Under the pieces are notes generated by a model that ran no database searches, was not told the origin of the DNA, and was given only the letters and a program-made list of their open reading frames with translations. The translations under genes and the position numbers were made by a program. A DNA stretch of 50,218 nt from Deltaproteobacteria bacterium (lineage in GTDB: Bacteria; Desulfobacterota; JADFVX01), in contig JAOUBX010000028.1 of assembly GCA_029860075.1 (NCBI GenBank), positions 1-50,218 of the forward strand, in the 5' to 3' direction. Shown here one piece after another: positions 7,757 through 16,682 of this stretch. Positions within the stretch are counted from its first letter, which is position 1. Every line of letters starts with the position of its first letter.

Positions 7757-8722
7757 ATGCGTATTAGTATCATTTTTTTAATTCTTTTTTTGAGTTCAAT
7801 TTCGGCTTCTGCAAAGCCATATGTGATTACCAGTGAAACCACTATTAGCAGCGGGAACGGGTATCCACTCTCGGAAAAAGAGATGAAGTCTGCCGTTATT
7901 GATAGGGCCCTGTCTGAATTTACTGAAAATGGACAATTCAAAATTATTGAAGATAAGGAAGGTAAGCTCTCTCAACTGGATGGAGGCTTGAAATTTAATA
8001 TTGCACTTATCGGTACGGCAGAGGTTGTGAAACTGACGGTCACCTTGCAAATGAAAAATGGTGTTACCTATGTCTCAACGGTCTCGGTAGATCTCCATGG
8101 CATGGACTATCAGGGTATTTATGATGCCTTTGAACATGTTGGTACCGAAGCAGCTAAACGTCTAAATACGAAAATAGCTATGCTGAATGGGGACAATCGG
8201 CAAAGAGAGCAAAAGAGCCCAAAGCCAAATTCGGAAATTCTTTCAATATTTAATGAAGCACAGCAATTAAAGCGCAAGGAGCAATACCGTGAATCTCGTG
8301 TTCTCTTTGAAATTGTCGTTAAAGAGAGTTCAAAGGCAGAGCAACAGTGGCACAATATGGCGACTGATGAATTAAGGTATGGGCTTCCCCTTTTTGAAGC
8401 TGACAACCTTCTCTATAAGAACAATATGGGAGACCCATTGAGCATAAGGGATAAAATGAAACAGGTTAGCCATCTCTACAGGCAGATTCTCGCGGATAAC
8501 AGTAACAACCCGACACGTGTGCTTGAAATAAACAGGCGCCTTGACCAGCTATCTATAAGCCTGACAGCTTTGGCAACTGTTGTGAAAGCAAGTAGCCTTA
8601 GCCGAGCAACCCCCATACGCTTCAAATTGATAAAACATTATTCAATGACGGGAGAGTGGCCTGATGAGATAACGTTGAAGAAGGTTCTTGCAGATGAGCT
8701 GGCAGGCTTTGATTTGATTTGA
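7757..8722 (+). CDS. Exported protein of unknown function, C-terminus probably frameshifted
   Basis: This 321-residue protein has a clear signal peptide (MRISIIFLILFLSSISASA). After it comes a domain of about 110 residues with alternating strands and helices that loosely resembles CsgG/LpoB-type folds (...ALSEFTENGQFKIIEDKEG..., ...VTLQMKNGVTYVSTVSVDLH), then helical sequence to the end. This fold guess is weak. AAAAGGAAACAGC gives a ribosome binding site. The frame ends within TTTGA x3 (8708-8722). Deleting one five-base unit would extend it by about 38 plausible codons to TAG 8833-8835, so the present C-terminus may be an expansion mutant or an off state. The promoter box at 7604 and the YVTN lipoprotein downstream suggest a surface-protein locus. 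Confidence 0.65.
   Translation: MRISIIFLILFLSSISASAKPYVITSETTISSGNGYPLSEKEMKSAVIDRALSEFTENGQFKIIEDKEGKLSQLDGGLKFNIALIGTAEVVKLTVTLQMKNGVTYVSTVSVDLHGMDYQGIYDAFEHVGTEAAKRLNTKIAMLNGDNRQREQKSPKPNSEILSIFNEAQQLKRKEQYRESRVLFEIVVKESSKAEQQWHNMATDELRYGLPLFEADNLLYKNNMGDPLSIRDKMKQVSHLYRQILADNSNNPTRVLEINRRLDQLSISLTALATVVKASSLSRATPIRFKLIKHYSMTGEWPDEITLKKVLADELAGFDLI
8708..8722 (+). repeat. TTTGA x3 tandem repeat at the end of a reading frame
   Basis: Three perfect TTTGA units span the stop codon of the gene at 7757. With two units, translation would continue through ...GFDLINYSRNDQQMKLVLKD... to 8835. Beyond that TAG, coding-like sequence persists in the same frame to TAA 8950-8952, so further decay is possible. 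Confidence 0.55.
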
Positions 8723-8977
8723 TTAATTATAGTAGAAATGACCAGCAAATGAAGCTTGTACTAAAGGATTTGAAGTATGATACTGACCTCCTGCTTGAAG
8801 GTAGGGATCAAAGTGTTACTGTACAGTTGAAATAGGAAATTGTTACAAAGAGTCCCAGGGAGTATGAGAAAAAAGGTTGGAAGGGCGGTACAGCTAAAGC
8901 GATTATTGCTAAAGAAACAGGTGGGATTATTCATGTCATCCATTACAAATAATACATTGCGAAAATAGGAAATCATA

Positions 8978-9952
8978 ATGAAAAGTAGTCTGACATTTAC
9001 GGGAATGTTAATATCTACTGTGTTGCTTTTAGCATTTTTAATTGCATGTCGTGATGACACCCTTTTGTCGGATGGTCCTGAGCTTTACGTGACCAACATG
9101 GGAGATGGTTCTATTTCGGTTATTGATACTGAAAGTGGTTCTGTTATCGATACGATAAATGTCGGAACAAATCCGGGGCATATAAGCATTATTCCTTCAC
9201 TTAACAGGGCATATGTCGGTGATCTTGGTGAAAGCAGAATCCATGTTATCAACACGATTACACGAACGGTTGAGACATCCATAACCCTTTCGACGACCAT
9301 CGGAGGGGGCGACGTTGATGCGGCCAATGAAAAGGTGTATTTTCTGGATTCACCGGGAACCAACATGCACGTCATAGATGCATCAAGCAATACAGAGACG
9401 GCGGACGTCACAATTGGCACCAATGTGCAGGACATCCGCATCAATTCCACAGCAGGTCAAGCCTATGTAACAGATTTTACTGAGGGCCTGAAGCTTATCG
9501 ATTTGTCTGATAATTCCGTCCTCAACACCATTGCTGTGGCTGATAGCCCTCACGGGCTTGCCGTCGATTCGACGGCAAATATTGTCTATACCACTCAAGT
9601 CGATGGCGATACCCTTTCAGTCATTGATGTGGTTGCAGGGTCCATTGGGGATACGATAACCGTTGGAACCGCTCCTCAGTGGGTGGCTCTTAATTCATCG
9701 CGTACGAAGGCCTATGTAACCAACGAGGGTGACGGAACAGTTTCAGTCATCGACATAAGCACCGGGACTGTGACAGATACGTTAACAGTGGGAACAAATC
9801 CCTTCTTTATTATTATTGATCCCGGTACTGATATGGCATATGTAAGTAATGAAGGCAGTAACACCGTATCGGTGATTGATACCTCCAGTAACACTGTCGT
9901 TAATACAATTAGCGTAGGCGCCCAACCGATTGGGCTTGCAATTAATCCCTAA
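8978..9952 (+). CDS. YVTN-repeat beta-propeller lipoprotein
   Basis: This 324-residue protein has a lipoprotein signal (MKSSLTFTGMLISTVLLLAF, lipobox LIAC near residue 27). About seven repeats of 40-45 residues follow, of the YVTN type: each has a phrase like YVTNEGDGTVSVIDISTG, then V..TI.VGTNP. Such repeats fold into a seven-bladed propeller and act in binding or adhesion at the cell surface. There is no obvious catalytic motif. The conserved blade pattern is regular, so the fold is confident, while ligand and role are unknown. It follows the exported protein at 7757 and may belong to the same transcription unit. Confidence 0.88.
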   Translation: MKSSLTFTGMLISTVLLLAFLIACRDDTLLSDGPELYVTNMGDGSISVIDTESGSVIDTINVGTNPGHISIIPSLNRAYVGDLGESRIHVINTITRTVETSITLSTTIGGGDVDAANEKVYFLDSPGTNMHVIDASSNTETADVTIGTNVQDIRINSTAGQAYVTDFTEGLKLIDLSDNSVLNTIAVADSPHGLAVDSTANIVYTTQVDGDTLSVIDVVAGSIGDTITVGTAPQWVALNSSRTKAYVTNEGDGTVSVIDISTGTVTDTLTVGTNPFFIIIDPGTDMAYVSNEGSNTVSVIDTSSNTVVNTISVGAQPIGLAINP

Positions 9953-10080
9953 AGGGACATCCGGCAGGGTGCAGCGGAGGCCATTAGCAATCATTAATTT
10001 AAACAATATGCTGGACTTCTATCAGCTCGATGCGGACAATGGAATAATTGATCTGAAAGCACAATTTAAAATTTACGTAT

Positions 10081-10755
10081 ATGGCTGTGATATCTGCTTT
10101 AATGAGAACAGTTTCCCCTCTTGCTATTAGGCGCTTACCCCTAATTGTGGGCATAGTATTTTCTTTACAGGCAAACTGCACATATGCAGCACAGACTTTT
10201 ATCGGAGTCTCAACGAAATGGGTGCACCTTAAAGGGAAAGAACGGTCAACAGGGTATGAGGTGGTGGATATGACCGGCGATACAGACCAGGGGCTTGTAT
10301 TGGCTGTAAAATCAATGGATAACTATTTTGCAAACAGTTCATTTGGTTATTTTATCGAATTAGGCATAGATTCATACGCTGTCGACAGGAATGTGACATC
10401 AGGATCAGAAGTAGTTCACACAAAACTTGAGGGGTATTATTTGTACTTAACACCCACTCTTTTTTATAGTTTATTCAAAGGGAATCCTAACGATTGGTCA
10501 TTGAAAATGGGTGCGGGACTTGGCATAGGGTATATAACAGCAGATGGCCTTGTGAAGATGGATGAGGGGCCGGGATTACCTGCCAGATCCATTGATGGTA
10601 AAGATCATGATATATCATTTGGCATAATAATGGAGTATACCTATAAAAACTGGGTCATCCAGGCTAAAGAATATACTCCTGGCGCCACAATTGACGGCAT
10701 TGATTTTAAAATAGAGTTGCCGTCAGTTATTGTGGCTTACAAGTTTGATTTATAA
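10081..10755 (+). CDS. Probable outer-membrane beta-barrel protein
   Basis: This protein has up to 224 residues. Its hydrophobic start (LPLIVGIVFSLQANCTYAAQT) reads as a signal peptide cleaved after YAA. The mature part has many short amphipathic strands and ends in VIVAYKFDL, with the C-terminal aromatic/hydrophobic pattern typical of outer-membrane barrels (GLGIGYITADG, SFGIIMEYTY). The ATG at 10102 (MRTVSPLAIRR) gives a more usual signal-peptide length than the one at 10081, and neither has a strong ribosome binding site. The gene follows the YVTN lipoprotein by about 130 bases. No specific family is recognised. Confidence 0.65.
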   Translation: MAVISALMRTVSPLAIRRLPLIVGIVFSLQANCTYAAQTFIGVSTKWVHLKGKERSTGYEVVDMTGDTDQGLVLAVKSMDNYFANSSFGYFIELGIDSYAVDRNVTSGSEVVHTKLEGYYLYLTPTLFYSLFKGNPNDWSLKMGAGLGIGYITADGLVKMDEGPGLPARSIDGKDHDISFGIIMEYTYKNWVIQAKEYTPGATIDGIDFKIELPSVIVAYKFDL

Positions 10756-10846
10756 AGATAGCGCAGAGTGTAGAAAGTCATGAGAAGTTATCACCTCACA
10801 ATGCACTTAAGCTCCCCCTTCTTCCTTCTTCGGGTCGGACCAAGTC

Positions 10847-10892
10847 AAGGGGCTCATATTAAAGGGAAATGCTTTGAAAAAGCCCCTCTTTT
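10847..10892 (+). terminator. Possible long-loop terminator
   Basis: AAGGGGCT (10847-10854) can pair with AGCCCCT (10881-10887), followed by CTTTTAG. The 26-base loop is long and the T-run weak, so the call is tentative. It would end transcription from the barrel gene upstream. Confidence 0.3.
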
Positions 10893-10983
10893 AGTTCTTA
10901 AAGGACTCTTTTTAGTACTGAAAGATTGTTCCAGGTTTTTTTCCTCTTTATTCTTTCCAAAGAGCTTGCAATAATAACCGTCA

Positions 10984-11199
10984 ATGATAGGCGTATCTAC
11001 AGGTGATGGTATTATCCAACTTATTGACTTTCTTTTTGAGTTACTGTTTCAAATTTCTGTGCGCATAATTCTGGAAGAGCCCGACTCTCAATGGGGGTGG
11101 TCAAGCTGGTTATGGCTTTTACCTTTCTTAATAATAATCGTTCTGGCAATCTGGCTCATTATACGTTGGGTGATAAAAAAGGAATCTCAGAGAGGTTAA
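10984..11199 (+). CDS. Small single-TM protein
   Basis: This 71-residue frame has one strong membrane helix (WLWLLPFLIIIVLAIWLIIR) followed by a basic tail (KKESQRG), giving a cytoplasmic C-terminus by the positive-inside rule. The N-terminal half is amphipathic. No ribosome binding site is obvious and no family is known, so the gene is plausible rather than certain. Confidence 0.45.
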   Translation: MIGVSTGDGIIQLIDFLFELLFQISVRIILEEPDSQWGWSSWLWLLPFLIIIVLAIWLIIRWVIKKESQRG

Positions 11200-11467
11200 A
11201 ATTAAGGAGAAATGGGAGTCGCCGATTTCGCATTGCTTCATCCAGGCTACAGGATTGTAATTCAAGCTTTTAATCACATACAGAAAAAAATCGTAATATT
11301 TAACCCAAAGTTAATGGTCTCCTTTTCTCCTAAACGCCGGATTCCAACCTCACATTAACTTAAATTTGACAAAGAGGCATGTTAAACCTTAAATTAGCTG
11401 AACTGCATTCAGGGACCTTACGCCCCTCTTTTATTGTCAGCCAAATATAATCAGGAGATAAATAAAC

Positions 11468-11812
11468 ATGAGTGATTCACCCAACTGCCCGGAATGTGGT
11501 TCGGAATATACCTACCAAGACGGCGCTATGTATGTTTGTCCCGAATGTGCCCACGAGTGGGCAAAAGATGACGCTCCGGAAAATACCGATAAAGACCGTG
11601 TCATTAAAGACGCCAACGGAAATGTGCTTAATGACGGTGATACGATTACTGTCATTAAAGACCTCAAAATCAAAGGTTCATCATCAGTAGTCAAGGTGGG
11701 TACCAAGGTCAGGAATATCCGCCTTGTTGATGGTGATCATGATATTGATTGCAAGATTGACGGCATGGGCGCTATGAAGTTGAAATCAGAGTTTGTGAAG
11801 AAGATCGGCTAG
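11468..11812 (+). CDS. yjdM: PhnA/YjdM-family zinc-ribbon protein
   Basis: This 114-residue protein matches the YjdM (formerly PhnA) family along its whole length. It has an N-terminal zinc ribbon with two CxxC pairs ([13 protein letters not shown] and CPECAHEW), the linker [19 protein letters not shown], and the beta-barrel domain [19 protein letters not shown]...[19 protein letters not shown]. The name alkylphosphonate utilisation protein is historical and its biochemical role is unsettled. CAGGAGATAAATAAAC supplies a good ribosome binding site. No phosphonate genes are nearby, so the name should not be read as a pathway assignment. Confidence 0.93.
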   Translation: MSDSPNCPECGSEYTYQDGAMYVCPECAHEWAKDDAPENTDKDRVIKDANGNVLNDGDTITVIKDLKIKGSSSVVKVGTKVRNIRLVDGDHDIDCKIDGMGAMKLKSEFVKKIG

Positions 11813-11927
11813 TATTTATAAAAATCCCCCTTTTCAAAGAGAGACTTCACTTTCCGGTAAAAAAATATTAATATAAGTAGCCTTGATGGGTTCTCATCGG
11901 GGATTTCATTTTTTAAAGGAGATAAAC

Positions 11928-12218
11928 ATGAAAGGAATTAAACTTTTTATTATTACCCTCGTATTCGCCTTTTCTTTTTCAACTGCAATTCAGGCAGAGA
12001 GCGCGCAATATATTACGGGCTATACGACAGGTAAGGTATTGGCCTATGAAGGGGGGAAAAAGCTGGAAGTGCTCCACCATGAAGGAACGAAGAAAATCTA
12101 TTTTATCCCTGAAACGGCGGAAATACCGAAAGACCTGAAGGTGGGGGATAAGGTAGAGGTGAAGGAGGTTGGAAAGGCTGCTGTGGGGGTGGAGATTCTT
12201 TCCAGAGGGAAGAAGTAG
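11928..12218 (+). CDS. Small exported protein
   Basis: Starting at ATG 11928, behind AAAGGAGA, this 96-residue protein has a clean signal peptide (MKGIKLFIITLVFAFSFSTA, cleavage near IQA-ES). The mature part is about 70 residues, with a likely small beta-barrel (TGYTTGKVLAYEGGKKLEVL, then DLKVGDKVEVKEVGKAAVGV), like periplasmic OB-type or DUF5666-like proteins. The upstream in-frame start at 11883 is disfavoured because it would bury the signal peptide. Function is unknown. Confidence 0.72.
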   Translation: MKGIKLFIITLVFAFSFSTAIQAESAQYITGYTTGKVLAYEGGKKLEVLHHEGTKKIYFIPETAEIPKDLKVGDKVEVKEVGKAAVGVEILSRGKK

Positions 12219-12233
12219 CTCTGTTTCGGTGAT

Positions 12234-12366
12234 GGTTGTGCCCAAACCTTAAATGAGAGAGGTCCTCCGGCAGGCTCGGAGTGACCGGCTTTTTTCTATC
12301 AGAGATACAACAATCCTGTCGTGCTGAGCCTGTCGAAGCGTTTATACGTTTTGGGTAGCAGCCTCT
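12234..12366 (-). repeat. 133-bp MITE-like element, copy B
   Basis: Reverse-orientation partner of 2416-2549. On the minus strand it reads AGAGGCTGCTACCCAAAACG, then the shared GCTTCGACAGGCTCAGCACGACAG interior and TAGAAAAAAGCCGG, and closes with the complementary end. It fills the gap between the exported protein gene and the ABC permease gene. Confidence 0.65.
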
Positions 12367-12487
12367 GAAATATCAACCCTCCAACCCTCCCTTGACAAGG
12401 AAGCTTATCTTCTTTTCCAGAATATCTGTGTTAATCATAAAAAAGCTGTGGTAATCTTTTAGAGTGAACTTTCACTCAAGGAATTAA

Positions 12488-13714
12488 ATGGGACTTCTCA
12501 TCCGTATATCATGGCGCAACCTCTGGCGAAATCCGAGGCGTTCTTCCATTCTTATTTCGGCTATTGTCGTCTGTATCTTTGCGCTACTCATCACCCTTTC
12601 CTATATTAACGGCATATTACGGCAGATGGTGAGGAATTCCGTCGATTTTCATATGGGGGAGATGGAGATCTACAAAAAAGGATTTTATGATGATAAAGAC
12701 CCTAAAAAGAATATTCCCCATTTTGAGGAGATTCTGACCTTTCTCGGTAAGTCGGAGAAGGTGAGGAATTATGCGCCGAGAATTGAGGGGAGGGGGCTCA
12801 TATCGAGCGGTTACTCATCGTCGGGCGTAAGAATTATTGGTATCGATGCCGGCCGGGAGGGTAATATTACCCTGGTAAAGCGGTCCCTTATTTCAGGACG
12901 CTATCTCCAAACTGCCGGTGAGCATGAAATTCTCATTGGCCAAAAAATGGCTCATAAGCTCAAGGTTGACCTTGGGAGCAAGGTCGTGCTTACGGTGCAG
13001 ACTGTTAATAATGAACTTGCTTCCGATGCCTACAGGGTTGTGGGCATTTATAAAACCATTTCATCGGATTTTGACAAATATATGGTCTACCTCCCCATCG
13101 GCAAGGCGAGAAAACTGCTGGAAATGGAACGGGGGATTACCGGCATTGCTGTGAGAACCGATATCGGCGAAGGAATGATAACGCTGGAAAAGGAAATTGA
13201 AGAGACCTTTCCTCAACACCGGATAGATGCCCTTACCTGGGCTGAACTGGAACCGCTCATTGCGGAAATGGTGCGTATCAGCAAACGATGGAACATGATC
13301 TTTTTTGCGGCCATTTTTATTATCCTTTCCATTGGCATTATCAATACGCAAAATATTGCTGTTTATGAGAGGATGCATGAACTGGGTATTGTCAAAGCCA
13401 TGGGGACAAGGCCTTTTTTCATCTTTTCCATGATAATGATGGAGACCTTTTTCCTCGGGCTGGTCGGTCTTGCGGCGGGGTTTTTAGTCTCCTGTCCCTT
13501 TATATTCTATTTTTCCGTGAAAGGCCTCAGTCTTACCATGTTTTCTGAAGGGCTGGAAATGTTCGGTATCGGCGCTACCATCTATTTTGACATTGCGTTT
13601 ATCGATATTTTATATTCAGCGCTGTCCATTATGATTACCTCATTTTTCGGGGCCTTTATTCCGGCAGTGAGGGCGAGCAGGCTTGAACCGGTGACGGCGA
13701 TCAGGTATGTTTAA
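12488..13714 (+). CDS. ABC transporter permease, FtsX/LolCE-MacB type
   Basis: This 408-residue protein has one N-terminal helix (SSILISAIVVCIFALLITLS), a periplasmic MacB-PCD-like domain of about 220 residues, and three C-terminal helices with the FtsX signature (IGIINTQNIAVYERMHELGIVKAMG) and the terminal PAVRASRLEPVTAIRYV. Type VII ABC permeases of this kind move lipoproteins, peptides or lipids by mechanotransmission rather than through a channel. The stop overlaps the ORF of the ATPase next door, so the two are co-transcribed. A LolE-like role in lipoprotein release is possible, but no LolC partner or LolA is adjacent. AAGGAATTAA precedes the start. Confidence 0.88.
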   Translation: MGLLIRISWRNLWRNPRRSSILISAIVVCIFALLITLSYINGILRQMVRNSVDFHMGEMEIYKKGFYDDKDPKKNIPHFEEILTFLGKSEKVRNYAPRIEGRGLISSGYSSSGVRIIGIDAGREGNITLVKRSLISGRYLQTAGEHEILIGQKMAHKLKVDLGSKVVLTVQTVNNELASDAYRVVGIYKTISSDFDKYMVYLPIGKARKLLEMERGITGIAVRTDIGEGMITLEKEIEETFPQHRIDALTWAELEPLIAEMVRISKRWNMIFFAAIFIILSIGIINTQNIAVYERMHELGIVKAMGTRPFFIFSMIMMETFFLGLVGLAAGFLVSCPFIFYFSVKGLSLTMFSEGLEMFGIGATIYFDIAFIDILYSALSIMITSFFGAFIPAVRASRLEPVTAIRYV

Positions 13715-13742
13715 TCATTTGGCCACAGAAAGTGATGCTATT

Positions 13743-14423
13743 ATGCAACTGGTTAGAACAGAAAAGTTAAGTAAAATTTACCTGAGCGGCATGGTGGAAA
13801 CGGTGGCGCTTAAGGATGTCTCCATTTCAGTTAAAGAGGGAGAGTTTACCTCGCTTGTGGGCCCTTCCGGTTCGGGGAAGACGACACTGCTCAATCTTAT
13901 TGGAGGTCTTGACAGCCCAAGTTCCGGTGATGCTTTTATTGGCGATATGAAAATTACGGGTATGAAAAAGGGGGAACTTTCCGACCTTAGGTTAAGGCAT
14001 ATCGGTTTTATCTTCCAGGAATTTAACCTCATCCCCGTTCTGTCGGCGCTTGAAAATGTGGAATATGTCATGCTTTTGCAAGGTATTTCTAAAAAAGAAC
14101 GAAGAGAGCGGAGTCTGGAGGTGTTAAGAGAAGTGGGGCTTGAGGGAAAAGAAAATAACAGGCCCGGTGAACTCTCAGGTGGCCAGCAGCAGCGCGTTGC
14201 CGTTGCGCGGGCCGTCGTGTCCAGGCCCGATATCATCCTTGCCGATGAACCGACGGCAAACCTCGACTCGGAAACGGGGGAGGCATTGATGGAGATGATG
14301 CTTGGTCTTAATGAGGAACATGGAATTACCTTTCTCTTATCGACTCATGAAAAGATGGTCATGGATAAATCCCGGAGAGTGATTAAACTTCAGGATGGCA
14401 AGGTTGTTGATGATGGACGGTAA
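13743..14423 (+). CDS. ABC transporter ATP-binding protein, LolD/MacB type
   Basis: This protein of about 226 residues powers the adjacent permease. It has a Walker A (GPSGSGKTTLL), Q-loop (FIFQEFNLIPVLSALENV), signature (LSGGQQQRVAVARAVV), Walker B (DIILADEPTANLDS) and H-loop (LLSTHE). The LNLIGGLDSPSSG and NLIPVLSALENVEY wording is typical of the LolD/MacB/FtsE group. ATG 13743 (MQLVRTEKLSK) fits the family length; an upstream ATG at 13707 overlapping the permease would add twelve atypical residues. Confidence 0.92.
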   Translation: MQLVRTEKLSKIYLSGMVETVALKDVSISVKEGEFTSLVGPSGSGKTTLLNLIGGLDSPSSGDAFIGDMKITGMKKGELSDLRLRHIGFIFQEFNLIPVLSALENVEYVMLLQGISKKERRERSLEVLREVGLEGKENNRPGELSGGQQQRVAVARAVVSRPDIILADEPTANLDSETGEALMEMMLGLNEEHGITFLLSTHEKMVMDKSRRVIKLQDGKVVDDGR

Positions 14424-14456
14424 GTGCAAGTAAACAGCTGAAGCTTAAAGTCTTTA

Positions 14457-14507
14457 AGGCTCCAGACCGTCAGGAAGGTATCTGATCGCCCGGGGCCTGT
14501 TTTTTTT
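14457..14507 (+). terminator. Probable terminator after the ABC genes
   Basis: AGGCTCC (14457-14463) pairs with GGGGCCT (14492-14498), with an inner ACC/GGT pairing, followed by T8 at 14500-14507. The loop is long but the T-run is strong. Confidence 0.5.
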
Positions 14508-14571
14508 AAAATTACCTTTGGAATTATTTGGTTTTGCCAAATTTTGCAAGTAATTCGAATTTTTGAAAGTA

Positions 14572-15681
14572 ATGAAAGCTAAATTCCTCTATTTATTACT
14601 TATATTCGTCATTTGCTCTTATTCTCCGGAGGCATTTTCGCTGTCTTTTTCAGGCCATTACAGGAACTTTCTTGTTTATTCAAAAACGCGCCTTGAAAAT
14701 AAAGAATACTATTTAGACAATAACAGGTTGAGAATCGAAGCTAAAGGCGGGCCCTGGGAATCCTTCTCCTATAATATCCAATATGACAATAATGTGATTT
14801 TTGGTGATTATCTCACCAGCCGTGAATTTATGGCCTATGAAGCGTTTTCGGCAGCCATGCCCGAAAGCACCCGCTGGATACTGGATCATAACATAAAAAA
14901 AGAAGATAAGTTGAGATGGAATCATTCCATACACAGGGCTTATGCAACACTCCGTTATAAAAACCTTGATCTGAAACTTGGCAGACAGAGGGTATCCTGG
15001 GGGAAGGGCTGGTTCTGGAGCCCCCTGGACATGTTCAACCCTATAGCCTCTACCGCTGTAGAGAGAGAAGACAGGAAAGGCGTCGATGGCGCGCTGCTGA
15101 CCCTTAGCAGTGGCAGGGTAGCTTCTTATTCTCTCCTTTATCTGCCGCAGAGGGAGGCGCCTGAGTCTGTCGCCCTACGTCTTGTTCGTCAGGCAGGGAG
15201 CTATGACCTTGCTTTTTCAGCAGGCAGGCATATGGAGAGGACCTTTGCAGGAATTGACTTTGCCGGCTACATAGGTGACGGAGGGGTCTACGGAGAACTT
15301 GTTTCCATAGAAGATTACCGGGGAGATCAGAAGGTAAACCTTCTTCTGTCAGGGAACTATAACTTTGAAAGTTCACTCTATATTATGTTAGAGTATTTCC
15401 ACAATGGAGGCTGGAGCGCGCCATGGATGGGAATTGATTATTCCGGAGAGGACTATGCAGGCCTTCAGGCAAGCTATGATTTGACCCCACTTACAAAGTG
15501 GAACAATTTTTTTATTGTTAATCTTGACGACAGGAGCTTTTTCTTTACTCCCCGGATCGTTTCATCCCTTTTTGAGAATATTGATCTAAGCCTTGGAGTA
15601 CAAACCTTTGGCGGAAACAGAAAGGGCGAATATGGAAGGCTTGAGAATTTATACTATACTGATTTAAAATGGTTTTTTTAG
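14572..15681 (+). CDS. Outer-membrane beta-barrel protein (porin-like)
   Basis: This protein of about 369 residues has a signal peptide (MKAKFLYLLLIFVICSYSPE, cleavage after AFS) and a barrel-like mature region. The phrase LKLGRQRVSWGKGWFWSPLDMF followed by EREDRKGVDG is shared in kind with barrels of the DUF1302/alginate-export-like group and with the gene at 23848. The C-terminus ends in WFF, a typical barrel-assembly signal. ATG 14572 is chosen over a TTG three codons upstream. The position right after an ABC exporter pair suggests that all three act in envelope transport, which is inference from context. Confidence 0.7.
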   Translation: MKAKFLYLLLIFVICSYSPEAFSLSFSGHYRNFLVYSKTRLENKEYYLDNNRLRIEAKGGPWESFSYNIQYDNNVIFGDYLTSREFMAYEAFSAAMPESTRWILDHNIKKEDKLRWNHSIHRAYATLRYKNLDLKLGRQRVSWGKGWFWSPLDMFNPIASTAVEREDRKGVDGALLTLSSGRVASYSLLYLPQREAPESVALRLVRQAGSYDLAFSAGRHMERTFAGIDFAGYIGDGGVYGELVSIEDYRGDQKVNLLLSGNYNFESSLYIMLEYFHNGGWSAPWMGIDYSGEDYAGLQASYDLTPLTKWNNFFIVNLDDRSFFFTPRIVSSLFENIDLSLGVQTFGGNRKGEYGRLENLYYTDLKWFF

Positions 15682-15707
15682 AAGAATGAATAAAGGAAAC
15701 AGTTTAT

Positions 15708-16154
15708 ATGCTTGAAGAAGAAGGAAAAGTTGTCAAGCTGGAAGGTGGTTATGCAATCATCCACACGGAAAGAGGGAGCTCCTGTGACGGCTGCAGCGCT
15801 AAATCGTCATGCCACACCATGAGTGATTCCGGAGGGAGGCTGATGGAAATGAGAGCCATCAACAGTGTGGGCGCACAAGTGGGTGACAGGGTGAAAGTCG
15901 CCATAGACAGCATCGTCTTATTAAAATCTTCTTTTCTTGTATACGTTTTGCCTCTCATCGTCATGATCGCAGGTGGCCTTCTCGGTGATAATTATGCCCG
16001 GAATAATATGCCCGCTTCAGACCCCGACCTCGTTGCAGGCGCTGTCGGTATTGCCTGTCTCGTTTTGTCATTTCTCCTGATCAGGCTCTGGAACAAGAGC
16101 CTGGAAAAGAAGAAAGAATACCAGCCTCAGGTCATCCGTATAATTGGTTGCTAG
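15708..16154 (+). CDS. rseC: RseC/SoxR-reducing-system family protein
   Basis: This 148-residue protein has the RseC layout. An N-terminal soluble part carries clustered cysteines (SSCDGCSAKSSCH, likely Fe-S or redox active), a short beta domain follows, and two membrane helices come near residues 70-125 (SSFLVYVLPLIVMIAGGLLG and GAVGIACLVLSFLLIRLW). RseC proteins accompany Rnf-type electron transport and sigma-E or SoxR control, but here it sits between a barrel gene and smpB with no rnf genes in view. The ATG follows AAAGGAAAC. Confidence 0.88.
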   Translation: MLEEEGKVVKLEGGYAIIHTERGSSCDGCSAKSSCHTMSDSGGRLMEMRAINSVGAQVGDRVKVAIDSIVLLKSSFLVYVLPLIVMIAGGLLGDNYARNNMPASDPDLVAGAVGIACLVLSFLLIRLWNKSLEKKKEYQPQVIRIIGC

Positions 16155-16158
16155 CGCC

Positions 16159-16614
16159 ATGTCAATTAAGATTATCTGCCAGAACAAAAAGGCATTTCAT
16201 GACTATTTTGTGGAAGAGACTTTCGAGGCCGGCCTTGTTCTTGTCGGTACGGAAGTCAAGTCGCTTCGCGCCGGGAAGGCCCAGCTTGTGGACAGTTATG
16301 CCGTTTTTCAGGGTGAAGAGCTTTTCCTCCTCAATGCCCATATTTCCCATTACAGTCATGCTTCGAGAGACAATCATGACCCCACAAGGACAAGAAAGCT
16401 TCTTCTCAACAAAAAGGAATTGCAGCGGCTTCTCGGAAAAACAAAAGAGCGCGGACTTTCCATTGTTCCCTTAAAGCTGTATTTCAGCAGAGGAAGGGTG
16501 AAAGTGGAAATAGCCCTGGTAAAGGGGAAAAAGCTTCACGACAAGCGGGAAACGCTCAAGAAAAAAGCCATGGGAAAGGATATGGAGCGGGAATTAAAGG
16601 ACCGGTCACGTTAA
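16159..16614 (+). CDS. smpB: SsrA-binding protein SmpB
   Basis: SmpB binds tmRNA and the stalled ribosome in trans-translation. The 151-residue protein matches the family throughout: NKKAFHDYFVEETFEAGLVL, GTEVKSLRAGKAQLVDSYA, then H-DPTRTRKLLLNKKEL, SIVPLKLYFSRGRVKVEIAL and the basic C-terminal tail GKKLHDKRETLKKK. ATG 16159 gives the canonical MSIKIICQNKKA start, four bases after the rseC stop. The tmRNA gene itself is not seen in the window. Confidence 0.97.
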   Translation: MSIKIICQNKKAFHDYFVEETFEAGLVLVGTEVKSLRAGKAQLVDSYAVFQGEELFLLNAHISHYSHASRDNHDPTRTRKLLLNKKELQRLLGKTKERGLSIVPLKLYFSRGRVKVEIALVKGKKLHDKRETLKKKAMGKDMERELKDRSR

Positions 16615-16643
16615 ACTTTACCTTATGACTGGACTTTTTCCGT

Positions 16644-16676
16644 CTCTTTTTGTATCTTTAGTCTCTGGTTTATATA
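16644..16676 (+). promoter_or_regulatory. Probable tRNA promoter
   Basis: TTGTAT and TATAAA separated by 17 bases lie directly upstream of the tRNA gene, matching sigma-70 spacing. Coordinates are approximate to a base or two. Confidence 0.45.
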
Positions 16677-16682
16677 AAACAA

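Noticed and set aside
7518..7760. Open minus-strand frame joining both exons of the group II intron, with a phrase KIGPVEWVKSA reminiscent of DUF418 protein ends.
   Set aside because: The frame lacks other family features and overlaps the promoter of the gene at 7757; the resemblance is too short to support a disrupted gene.
7564..7941. 125-codon minus-strand ORF with hydrophobic stretches.
   Set aside because: It lies largely antisense to the signal peptide and N-terminus of the exported protein at 7757 and has no ribosome binding site.
10780..10974. 64-codon plus-strand ORF after the barrel gene.
   Set aside because: Composition looks like translated intergenic DNA, it spans a possible terminator, and it has no ribosome binding site.
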